Below the pieces are notes generated by a model. It was not told the origin of the DNA, ran no database searches, and saw only the letters and a program-made list of their open reading frames with translations. The translations under genes and the position numbers were made by a program. Below are positions 1 through 11,416 of a stretch of DNA of 64,000 nucleotides, piece by piece. The stretch is from Pithys albifrons albifrons (Eukaryota > Chordata > Aves > Passeriformes > Thamnophilidae), in contig NC_092471.1 of NCBI RefSeq assembly GCF_047495875.1, positions 16,079,001-16,143,000 of the forward strand, read 5' to 3'. Positions within the stretch are counted from its first letter, which is position 1, and every line of letters starts with the position of its first letter.

Positions 1-3000
1 CACACAATACAAGCTGTATCCTAATGCACGTGCACAAGGGGGAGGCATTGACCAAATTTTACGTGCTTGAATTAGGAACCTTCATACTAGTCCTTTAACA
101 CAGTGCTTTGGCTGCAGCATACAGGGGGCTTACACACCTCAGGAACTGTGCTGAGTCATCCCCAGGTGGCACTGACCCCCAAAGCCCTGATGCTCGGGAT
201 AGCCATGTGGATTAACACCATGGAATTTGCTGTGGCACTGAACGGAGCCCATACTTATGGCAGCACAAGTGAGGAACCATTGCTAAGTAACCCCTCCCAC
301 CCAGCCTCAGGTGCTGCCACACACAACATCTCCCAGGGCACAGATCCAAAGCACACCCACCATCTGCACTTGGCCTCTGTTTCTGCAACAAATGAAGAGT
401 GTAACACCTCCTGAACAAACTCCCTCAAGAAACAGACTATTTCAGAAACATGCTTTTAAAAATACATACTAACAGAATTCATCATAGACCCCAATACTTA
501 ATAGTTACTAACCTATTGACTCTCTCATTATTTCCTTTGATATATCTTGGAAAATTTTATGGGAAAAAAATAAGGAAAGTACCTGCAATAGAGACTGCAC
601 TTTTCATCACCTAATAATGGAAGCCAAGGTCACAGGTGAGAACAAAACCTTGCTTTGATATTCATGCAAAGCAAGAAGCCTTTACCTCCCCATGAGCTTA
701 CAAACTAAGTGAATGAGAAATATGCAGGAACAGAAAAAATAATGTACCCAAAGTCTCATCAGAACCTGCAGCTGAGCTGAAAAAAAATATAGTACATTAC
801 CTGAACAACAGCAAAGAGCACCTTCTCTGTACAGCACCAAACAACCCAAATAGCATCTTGTCTTTGTCACTGCACACAGTCCCTGAAGGGACATGTGCAC
901 AAGGCAGACACCTCCTACAACAGCCACACTCCAGAGCCATCAATGCTTCCAGCCTGGGGGCTCCTTGCTCACAGCAGTTCCACAATACACCAACATGGAC
1001 ATTATTCCAAGTCTCTGAAAATCATTTCTAACATTGCTCTTGCTTTAAAATCAAGACTTAGTGTTCCCTGTTCACTTGGGGCTGAACTACCTAAGTGAAA
1101 AGCCAATAGACCAAGACACTACATCAGGACAGTTAAAGAACAGACATGGATTCTACAAATTAAGTTATTAAGAGCTTGATTTTTTTTAATACACAAAGAA
1201 CAAATTTCAGACAGTGAACTCACTTTGGCAGGTTTCTATTGTTTGCTATATTACTGCAATGATGATACGAGACTGGACACTGAGGGCACCAGTGCCTGAA
1301 AATTACTTTTATATCGTTAATATTCCATTTTTGGGCTTCAAGCAAGTGAAATGACAAGAAATTGCTGTAATAGAGGAGTGCTGTTGGTCTGGTGATGCAA
1401 GACCAAAAGGTACTTCCTTTCATCAGTGTAAGTATTATCCCAAATAGACTGCACAACAGTAGTAAGATAATTGGCCATAACACTTGAGCTGAAAAATTCT
1501 GGCACTCACCCCATGGCCCATTGCCAAAGGGATATGCAACAAAGAAAGCAAACAGAAGAACACATAAATCTAGAATATCTGAGCAATAACTTCCTCCAAG
1601 TGCAGCACTACCTAAGTCAATGACAATAAACCCAGGCCACATACAAAATGTAGGTACTGGTTTTTCCAGTATGGCACATAAATAACTATGGAAAATCTTA
1701 CATGTGGTTGCAAAAGATGCAGTGGAGAGCAATACAGAGGAGCTAAAGGCACAAGGAGTCTCAGAGATGGGCACAGAACCATGACAGTAAGCATCAACCG
1801 GAGACCACAGTCAGTGGAATCAAACACACCACCCTTCAGCTGAGAGTTCTCTGTTTAAAAATTGCTCTGTTACTCTTATTATGCATAAGAATTTTTGTGG
1901 AATCAAAATCTGATACTATGTTTTAAACTTTCTCTGATAAGCTACACATGACTATTAAAACTAAATTTTGATTGAAATTATGTTAAAGATAATTGGGGAG
2001 CTTTCAGCGATATTTTTTTTAAGTTTAATAAGAAGTTCCATGGGATAAAAAGCCAACTAAACAACACTACTGGCTGTGCAACTTCTTTTCCTATCAAAAA
2101 TCCATGCACCTCATCTCTAGTTCCAGGTATTAACACTTATTTAGACCAATGAGTTCACATCCATAATGGAGATTCATTTTCTCAGTTATTCTGTACAACT
2201 CCTAACCCTAGAGGATTTTGGGGGTGTTTTTGCAGGGAAGTTGGTTTTAGGGTGCCCCCAAGAACTGCAGACTGACACATTAGAACTGCATTTCTAAAAT
2301 GATGTGAACTCTTGTGCCCAAGCAGTGACTTATGGTCAGCTCCCTGTACCTTCAGACAGCCACACAGCTCAGCAAGAATGAGAAATTGGCTTCTGGTTCT
2401 TGTGTACTCTCAACTTACACAAACATTAGAAACAACATGCATAGTTTGAGGTAACTGAATTGTTAATTTGGTGAGAAGAAATGGCCTGTCAAACCTTTTT
2501 AAGCAAGAAATCTTCAGAGCTGATGAGGTTTATCTTGCTGATATCAGAAAAAAAAAAAAAGTATTTTATGTTGGCAGGTTAGGAGCAAAATATCTAGCAA
2601 AGCCAAATTCAAGGGAAATTCTGTCTGATGCCCACATTGCCATTATAGTTTGTATTTTAAAACAGCCTTCCCTGACAGGAGGAGTCTCAGCATCATAATA
2701 GTGTGCAGTTACTCCATGCACGTGCGTTCACTTCAAACTACAAAAGTAACTAGGATTAAGTTTAACCCATTCTTCTGTGCTACCGTGTCCCAGAAGAGGA
2801 AAACAAACCCTCACAGGCAGCAGCAAAACTACAAAAGCATCTAACTCAAGGGTGCTAATAGCTGTTTGATGCAAAAAAAAAAAAAACACCACGCAAAAAA
2901 AAACAGAATTAGTTGCTGTAAAATATCCATATGTTTGTTGCAGGCCAAAGAGATCAAGAGGGTATTAAACTTATCTTTATTTTTTGTTTCTTCACTATTG

Positions 3001-5410
3001 TTACCTAGATGCAAAAGAGAACAAACCAGAAGGTTCAGGAGACCTGTGACTAACATAATTACTTAATAAAATCCTGAAACAGGAGAGCAACCTCAAACAA
3101 GATACTTTCATGCACTAAAGCCTTTTCTCTTCAAAACTGTGCAAAGAGTCTAAATTAAGGGATTATAAATTGAAAGAAAAGCTTCCAATTTCCTACCTTT
3201 TCTTTTTCCTTTTTGCCTTTGGTGCAGGGACATGAAAACAGCAGAACTGTCTTGCTCATTGAAGAATCAGGCTGGTAAAAGAAAATTGGGGGGAAAAAAC
3301 CAAAGCAGAAACAAAGCTTTTCAAGTTTCCACAGTGATCTTACACAGGAGCTGCAATTCTACTGATGCCAAAAGAGTCAAGATCAATTGATGCTATTGAA
3401 GCAGGGGACAGGTACCGGATGCTGGAAGATGCTTTCATATTCTATCCCACAGGCACTGTTGCACTGTCATTAGCCAAAATAATTAGAAGAAACCTGATGG
3501 CTTGCTAAAGCTTTATCTGCATCATTTCAAATAACATAAATCTGCCTAAATAGGACTTCAGAAGGTGACTAATGCATGCACCTGTGGAGATTTGCCCTCC
3601 TGGCTTCTCAACAACCTTAACTAATTCTAAGTATTTTTTGGATAACTGCCTTCTGTTCCTCAGGTCCCAGGACTCAAGGGAAATGTGACATTCAGTCAAA
3701 GTGAATTAATAACTTGGTAAAAAAAATCCTGCTTTACACACTGCAATTATATTGTGACACTCATTATTACAAGATATCACTGAGATAAGAAGCTTAAAAA
3801 GAACCAGAGAGACAGGGCACTGCAAGAATCATCAAAACAGCAAAATTTTGAACAGCAAATGTTGACAAACTGGGGAAAATACCTCCCAGGCTTCAAGGCC
3901 ACTCTGTGTTAGTTTTTTTTTTGAAAGACATCACTCTGTCAGATGAATGCCGGGAGATATGGTCTGGTGATACAATAAGTTACCTTTTCAGCCCCTATCT
4001 TGGCAAAGGAAAGGGCAACATTAAGGCACAGCAAATGTGACTCTTTGCCCAACAAGAATCACACTAGTAAAGTAAGGCATGTGAAAGTCCTCTGGGACCT
4101 CTTTGGAATGAAAGCTTCACTTTTCAGTTCAGTCATCCTCTTTGTTCTCAATGCCAAGCTAGATTCCTTCTGCTGCAGCTGCTGTTCCCTTTAGCAGTGT
4201 GGGACAAGTTCTCGTGTTTGATTACAGCAAACTATTACCAGTACTTGGATACTGTGAGAGGCACAAGGTGGCACAGAGGGACTGAGCAGGGTCACACCAC
4301 AAATCTTACCTTTGGATTAGACCCTGATCAGTCACTTTAAGTTCTGGTGCAATGCAGGCCTCTCCATATTGTTCCTGTTCTGTCTCCAAGCTTTGATCTG
4401 CCACATTTACTCTCTTTCGTATCTTGCAGCTGTTTGCCAATGTCCAGCTTGGCTGGGACTTTGGGGTGCACACACAACAAACAGAGCTGAAAGCATCAGC
4501 CTTGAGGAAAAGGGACTGGAAGCTGGAGTGGAGACCTCTGGAGACAATTTTCTCAAGGTGCCTAAAAAAATCTTGCACATTCCACACAGCGTCTTTCAAC
4601 CTTAAATGTACACTCTGCATACCCATAAACATACTCATAAACATTGAAGTACAGCAAACAGAACACATGCTAACACTTTCTGAAGATATTAATAAAGAAC
4701 ATCATCTCTGTCTTATCACCATTATATATTCCAAAGCTGAAGCAAACTCTGGCTTCTGATGTAATTTTATACCTATTGTCAAGGAAACATAAATCAGAGC
4801 AGCAAAACTGTGATCCCAACTCCACAGAGCATCTTCAAAGCTTACCCTTTTCCAAGTGGTCCATTTGTCAAATGGCACCACACTGTCCCCAGAAATGCAC
4901 CTTAATGTCCTCACTGAGCTCTGTTCCACTCCCTGTCAAGTGAACAGTTTGCAGTTATATCCAGAAACCTGTTTCTTAGATGGTATATGTTTTTACAATC
5001 CTCATGCATTAGCTGCTGTTCTGCCAGAGAGGTCAGGCATCCTAATTACAGGAACTACTTTATCTTTGACATCTCCTTATCTGGGACCCAGATGAAAGCA
5101 GCTCAACTGGTATGAGACAGTCACAGAAATATAATGAGAGCTGGTTCCAACGAAAGTACTAAAACCACACGCTATAGAACCATGTAAGATGTTTTCTTTC
5201 CCTTTCTGATACCCAGTAGTTGCCAGACATAATGTATCTCTGCTTCTGTATCAGAAATGGTACCTTGTAATTTTACAGAGGCTTCAAAGGCCTCTAAATT
5301 GCCACAGTCTCACTGCACAAATTTCATGGAAGCACTTCAGGAAAGCACAAGTGCTGGATAATCTTGGTTTGGGGCAAGGTGGAATGAAAATACAGGTTGA
5401 TTTATTTCAT
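1..5410. other. Non-repetitive sequence without a supportable gene
   Basis: I see no recognisable gene, RNA gene or mobile element here. The stretch is AT-rich with poly-A runs at 2548-2560 (13 A) and 2873-2886 (14 A). Several minus-strand segments have a donor-like border and an open frame, at about 1510-1730, 3195-3269, 4311-4480 and 4845-4931. They are described as a finding because none of the peptides is recognisable. A 184-codon frame on the minus strand at 1220-1774 is the longest in this part and also has no recognisable domain. Confidence 0.5.
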
Positions 5411-5414
5411 TAGG

Positions 5415-5455
5415 AGGGAGGGGAAAAAAAAGAAAAAAGAAAAAGAGCGAGATGT
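5415..5455 (+). repeat. Polypurine (A/G) low-complexity tract
   Basis: The plus strand is almost pure A and G for about 40 bases, with runs of 6-8 A separated by single or few G. It lies about 20 bases from the downstream edge of the CR1 reverse-transcriptase relic on the minus strand, where it reads as a T/C-rich tract. It may be an expanded simple repeat at or near an old insertion boundary. The tract accounts for the Phe-rich stretch in the minus-strand open frame that runs through it, so that part of the frame is not protein-like. Confidence 0.7.
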
Positions 5456-5474
5456 AACAAAAGGACAGGGATGA

Positions 5475-5600
5475 TGATTTAAAGCCATTTATGAAGATGC
5501 TGAAGAGCACTGGCCCTAAAATGGAGCCCCCATGGAACCCCAACAGTGACCATTCCCGACCGTGATTAGTTTCCTCAGCTCTTAATACAAGATTATTTTT
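5475..5600 (-). mobile_element. CR1 LINE fragment (reverse-transcriptase relic)
   Basis: On the minus strand the bases 5553-5475 translate to a stretch containing GSILGPVLFSIFING. This matches the avian CR1 ORF2 reverse-transcriptase block that usually reads roughly G-V-P-Q-G-S-V-L-G-P-V-L-F-N-I-F-I-N-D-L. The pre-motif W and the glycine-rich turn are present with substitutions, for instance FHGG where VPQG is expected. The fragment is only about 100-125 bases long, with no catalytic YADD/FADD box and no 3' end. It is therefore an inactive internal piece of an old copy. The match is from memory of the family; RepeatMasker would give the subfamily and exact ends. Confidence 0.72.
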
Positions 5601-7189
5601 ACTACAATAATACAAAACTAATGGTGCAAAAGAAGCAGCTGGTCTGGAAATAAATCTTAACTTCCTAACTAGCTTTGTTTCTTTTCCTTAAAACAGTTAA
5701 TGGAAAGAAAAAAGCATGAGTTGCAGGACTAACAGTACCAGTGGATTTGTGCCTTGTGGTTGGACTCCATCCTGTGTAACACATTGCTGGCACTAATGAA
5801 AGCTTTGTTATATTTGGGATATTTGTATTTTGTGTAAATTCCATGAAGAACTCAAGTCCTAAGCACATGATGAAACATTTCCCTTCCGGACACTAATTGG
5901 GTTGCTTTCCTTTAATCAGCCATCTGTTTTCATGGAATTCCTCCAGATTTTCTAAGTTAAATATCTATATCTCTGTCAAGTTTTACAAAATTGTGACAAC
6001 AGGTTAAAAAGTTATAGGGTGAACACAGAGAGACAGACTGACAATGTCTCTGAAAAATATTTAATTGCCTCAAGAAACAAGGCTAAAATAGATACATTAT
6101 TTATAGTCACATCTGAAGATGGGCCCACTGTCAAGCTCGATTGCAGAACTCAGGAGTTAATTTGAATATAAAATAAATAATTAAATCAGAGGGATCAGAA
6201 ACCTGTCAATGCTTCCAATGTTTGTGGATTTTGAGGTGCAGGCAGAGCAAATACCACTCTCACAGGTGAGAAGACCTACTGCTACATGGTCAGATGGGCA
6301 TGGTCTGGAACACAGTGGGTGCTAGGTCAGGACTTTTAACCCTTAAAAAGATTTAAAGGAAGTTTGGTGAAATGTTCAAGTAAAATGCATCCTAAGCTCA
6401 CCTTTACCTTACCTGGCCTGCACCAAGTTTCTTTGCTAACCCCTGATAAACACTGGATATCCTTTAGAATTTGACAGCAATCTTGCACAGCACAGAGAAA
6501 GAGTCATTAGATACTGTTCTTATCTATGGCAGCCCACACTGAACAAGAAATCCTCAAAAAAAGCTACAGTTCATTATAGTTTAGATTATGGCACCATTGA
6601 CGCAGATTTTTCTTTCTATTTTTTCCCAGTTAAATTAGAACCATGGTGGGCAACAAGAGACCTCTTGCAGTTGAGGGGAAGAAACATTTCTACGAGCTGT
6701 CAGGTCAAGCAAGTGTTCTGTAACGACCCAACTTTATCTTTCTGCAAAAGTGTGTATTAATTCAAATATTTCCATGTAGCTGCACTGAAGAGGCTTAGCT
6801 TCATGACTTTCATCTGTTTTATGGAAGACTACTCAGTTTGCTGGGCTGTGTCCTGAGAAGTATCACACTCAGGACACCTTGGTAAGTCTGAATGAGAGCC
6901 CATCCCTCGGGCATAGCTCCTTCTCTGCAAGGCTGGGCACCAGAAAGCCCAACCAGAAAGAGATTCTAGTTCAACCTACAAGGAAATACACAATGAACAG
7001 GTGAAAAAATCCTGATTAAAAAACAAAACATTTAATTTCAGCAAGACACTCAGAAGCATCACATATTGTGTTTCTTTTTTATTTAAGCAAAAAGTATTTC
7101 CGGGAAGATTTGCCTCTTCCTTCTATAAATGATTAAATATATAACAAATATTCCAGAAGAAGTTTACAACAAAGAAAGGATTTACTTAC

Positions 7190-7335
7190 CATTCTCCTTG
7201 GTAACCTGAACAATAACCACCCAAGGAAGTCCATCAACAGGTCTTGCCACATCGTTTCTCAGGATGCTCGTGCAAAGCTGGGCTTTGCTCTCCACCTCTG
7301 CCCCAGGCACACGTGTGCCCCATACCAGAGTTATT
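7190..7335 (-). other. Candidate exon-like open segment, unidentified
   Basis: Read on the minus strand, 7335-7190 is open and includes the peptide RPVDGLPWVVIVQVTKEN. It ends in a G followed by GTAAGT, a consensus donor, leaving a phase-1 boundary. A stop codon lies just upstream near 7337. The acceptor is not clear: the AG choices near 7288-7300 lack a good polypyrimidine tract. Several CpGs in this short stretch are unusual for the surroundings. I do not recognise the protein. The PW-V-V-x-V-Q pattern recalls the start of a chymotrypsin-fold protease domain, but the IVGG start is absent, so no such call is made. It may be a real exon, a decayed exon or chance. Confidence 0.22.
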
Positions 7336-10300
7336 TATTCATTTAGTCTTTACAAGTCTAAGTCATCAGAGGAGCTTTGCAACTTTGTAATCCCATGAAA
7401 GGTGAAAAAAATATAAATATGAAACAAATACCAGCTGACAGAAGCAACACATTTGTATGCATGCATGGACTCAGAATCATTCTGCAATCCTTCCTCTGGA
7501 AAGAACAATTCTGTCCAGAAAAGGAAGAGAAACACCACAGTTTCTCTGCAGTTCCGATTGCTCAGCAGTTTGATGTCAGTAACTGCCTGACAACACCTGC
7601 AGCACAAGCAGGTTACACAAGCAGCAGTCCCAGTGCAACCAACAACCCCTTTCAGAGCCAGTAAAGGGACTCAACTCACAGAGCTCTCCACCACTCCAGG
7701 ACTCCTCTGCTTCACACCTGGGTCTCTGCTGGCTGACTCCACACAGCAGCACAGCCTTTCCTGCTGAGGCAGCTCCATTGTCAAAAAGCCCACATCAGAC
7801 TTGATTAACCTGCAATGACAGACCCTCTCCCCTGTACTAACTTAGTACAGACAATGACTTAATCCTCATTTGCGAGGCAGACCACATCTCGTGCACAGAG
7901 ATCACTGCTAGAGAGCTATACCACATACCCAGTTAATTATGACTTTTTATAATTTGGGTTCCTAATGGTTTCTTAGTCAGAAAGCAGTTATGAAAAAGTT
8001 CCAGAACATAAACACAGCATAAATTTTCATAACTTAAGACAAAAAGTTGGTCGATGTTCTAGAGCTGACAAACTGCACACTACAGTAGTTAGAAAGAGTA
8101 CAGAGTTTATGTACAGCCCTCATGGAAGCATGTATTGCTCCTATCCACTTCTTACAAACTGGCACTCACAGATGGTCTCATAACAGACTTGGAACAGAAA
8201 ATAGATCCTTGCATTTGGAATGTGCAAGTTACACATCTACATTAACAGATTTGTAATTCACAGCATGACATTCAATGAAAGAAGATATGGTAAGGGTGTT
8301 GTACATTTTAACATACTTACATAATGAGCAATTATGCTGAATATATTCAAAAATAGAACTTCTGTGGGTTGGGAAAAGTCCACCATTAGTAATTTTTTTT
8401 TTCCTAGAAATTCTGTTACCTTGGATGGCTTACATTAGTTTTCTGGTGCATTGATGCTAAACATTTTTCACGTAACAAACAGTGAACACAACCTGAAAAA
8501 ACAATAGTTTTATTTTTAAAATTAAATAATGAAATATTGTGATTCTACAATACTTGGCAGAAGCATTGTAAAAAAGTTCTTTATGATAGCATGTTATTTT
8601 ATTTTTAATTTTTGCAGTAACAAAGATAAGGGCCTATTCCTTTTCCCTTCCTAAGCGGGGGAGACAAATCAAAAAGGGATACAAGTTGCACTACTCATGA
8701 AACACTGCTGTGGAGATGAGATGGCCTGAAGAAAAGAGGAGCTACTCATATATATGAAGGAACTGACAACCTTGTGCACCAGCTCCCTGACCCTTCTTAT
8801 TTCCTGTTACAAACTGCAAGACCACTGTCACATGCCCAGCGACCACAGCAATACACAGCACCAACACTCTGGTTTAGCACAACTATTTGACACGCTCATC
8901 AATTCTAAAATTGTTTTCCCAAATCCCAGGCCACCAGCATGCACTAGCCACAGAGAACAAGGAAGGGTGTGATTTTGTTTTTGCAAGTGAAAAAATTGTC
9001 ATTAACTTTGCTATTCTTTGGTATCAATCACTCCACCTGCAAACGTTTGACCGTGCTGTGCCTTAAGGATAGAGTACTGTATGGAAAATTTGTAATTAAT
9101 CCAAACCAATGTCACAGGGAGACAAAGTCACCTTACTCCAATAAGCAAGAAAGGCAACATAAAATCACCTGCATTTGCAGTCACTTGCACAAGCTTCTTG
9201 CACTGTAAATCATTTAGTCAATAATGATTCATAAGAAACAGCTTATTTTAGTTTTGTTACTTACAGCCTGAGCTTGTAAATTCAGGCCATGTGGACAACT
9301 TACTTCAAGCATCTTTCAATGCTGGGCCTGCTGCTGCATCCTTTCCTCCCCTAAGCATTGTGCTTTTTAGCTCTGGGTGCTCCTGCAATGCCTGCAGCCT
9401 GTTTTATTTTGATCTTCCTGCTCAGTCCATCACTGTAGTTACCAGCATGTTGGTTTTGTTTTTATTTTCAACATATTAAAACAGGTTTGTTGTGCTTCTG
9501 TTTCTATGCACAAGTGACTTTCTGGGACGAATCATTTTAAATATGAATACTTTGAAGGAATTTATGTTTTGATTTTGTTCTTTACTGCACAAGTGAGTGC
9601 AATGATTAGCAAAGTCCTTATAGGATCATGACCTGCACTGAAACCTGCAGTGATGCCAGGACAGCATGATCCTATGTCATGGTAGTTGACAATCATCCCA
9701 AAAAGTATGTTGCTTATCCAAGCCAAGGCCCTGTTTGTTTCAGGAGCAGAAGCACCGTCAGCCACACTACTTCTCTGTGCTGAGGAGCTGGTAAGACACA
9801 CAACTACCAGTCATTTGTCATTCTCTCAGGCCAAAAGACTGCTTTGCAAATGGGATTTAGCCCATGAGTCACTATTCGGCCTTTTGTGCTCTAGAAAAAT
9901 CAATTATCAACTCAAACTGCCTTTCCTCTGTGACTCCAAAGCCAGAAGAAAAGCACCTTGGCTGCCCTTTCCTTCAGATCGGGAAAGTGAGAAAACTACA
10001 GCAGCATTATTGCCCTCTTCAATCCTTTCCTCTTTATCAAGTTCGGCAGTTCCAAAGCACAAAGAGCAAGAAAACCTTGGCCTTCTGCAGCAATGGTCAG
10101 CATACTCCATGCATTTATTGGCAGGGCCTTTTTAACACTGAGCATTAGCTCAGAAGGGATAAAACTATATATAAACAGTTATGTTTGACTTTGGGGCAAG
10201 TGGCTACTTTTGCCTGGGAAGCAAGAATGAATGAGGTACCTCTAAATAATCCCAATGAGTAAAACTTTGGAAGACTACTGCAAACATTAGGGTTAGCCAG

Positions 10301-11371
10301 CACAGCTGGGAAATTTTTCATTCCAAGTGAAACGTGTTCCTCAATCCATTCAAAAATGTGCCAAAACAATGAGGGTCTGGCATAACCAGGCTTTCATTTC
10401 CCTGCCCCAGCAGAGATGCATACGGCATTCACATGTAGAAACATTTTCCAAATTCGCCACCAGTGAAGTCATAGAGGCTTCTTTAGCCACATTGTTCATA
10501 GCTATAGTTACATTAGCAAACAGAAAATGCTTTTGCCCAAGTTAAACCAACTAATTCAGCATGGAAAAAAAGAATCACTCATTTCACAAGTGTTTCATAT
10601 TCATTAATCCTGAGGAAGGAAAGCTGCTTCTATAGTAGGTATTAATATATTTAGTATCATACTTGTTTCTCTCTGCTTTGCCTCCTCGGTTTTATATTTT
10701 TTCCACACCAAGGAAAACAAATTACAAACCTCAATAAAATGCTGGTGTCAGTTGAAGCCTCAGTTTGGAGCACTGGGGAGTTTTCAGCAACACTCTAGTC
10801 TGTTTAAAGATTTCTCCCACGTCCCTGTGTCCTGAAGTCACCGCTGACGTCCCAGAATATTTTGTTTGCTACCACTTCAAAGACCTGTGGATTTTCACAG
10901 ATTGAAAACAGACATCACATACACTCTTACAGTGGAAAACAATCGTGAGGGGATTCAGAAAGCCCATCACCTGCCAGAATATCAAAAACCTCATTTTCAG
11001 GTGCATGTGTGCACTTTAGTAAAATGATATATTTTTGCACTAAATTCAAAATGCTTTCCATGCACTTGGGAAATATGAACAACAAACAACGTTCTTAAAT
11101 GCAAAAATCACCAGAACCAAATAAAAAATTTTTGAGTAACCTCTTCAATTAAACCAAAGAAGCAGCATGGCTAGCCACCAATATTTCTCCTTCTGGGCTC
11201 AGTACCATGAGATTAAGAAAGTAATTTCAGAGAAATTGTATCATTCCTCCATCCAAAGTATGCTTTTCCCTGGCTGGTGTTTGACTTCATTCCTACAAGG
11301 AATGCTCTGCAAACTTCCATATAGCTGCAGTTTTCCAGTAGGAAATACACATAGAGCTGAAGCAGGCTAGG

Positions 11372-11416
11372 CAAAAAAAAAAAATCAAAAAATCAAACAA
11401 ACAAACAAAACAAAAC
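11372..11416 (+). repeat. A-rich simple repeat, partly (CAAA)n
   Basis: A run of 12 A is followed by ATC-interrupted A runs and then by CAAA units. This is a short A-rich microsatellite. No mobile element could be recognised immediately upstream, so it is not called a LINE or SINE tail. Confidence 0.8.

Noticed and set aside
5740..5790. CR1-like phrase TTGGACTCCATCCTG
   Set aside because: Only about 15 bases resemble a CR1 tail and the rest of the tail is absent.
7190..7335. Possible serine-protease N-terminal exon
   Set aside because: PW-V-V-x-V-Q resembles the start of a chymotrypsin-fold domain, but the IVGG activation site is missing, no CGG or catalytic His region follows, and the acceptor is poor.
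9686..10135. 149-codon plus-strand open frame
   Set aside because: Overlapping frames in other phases are also open, no motif or compositional sign of coding is visible, and the frame is not bordered by clear splice or promoter signals.
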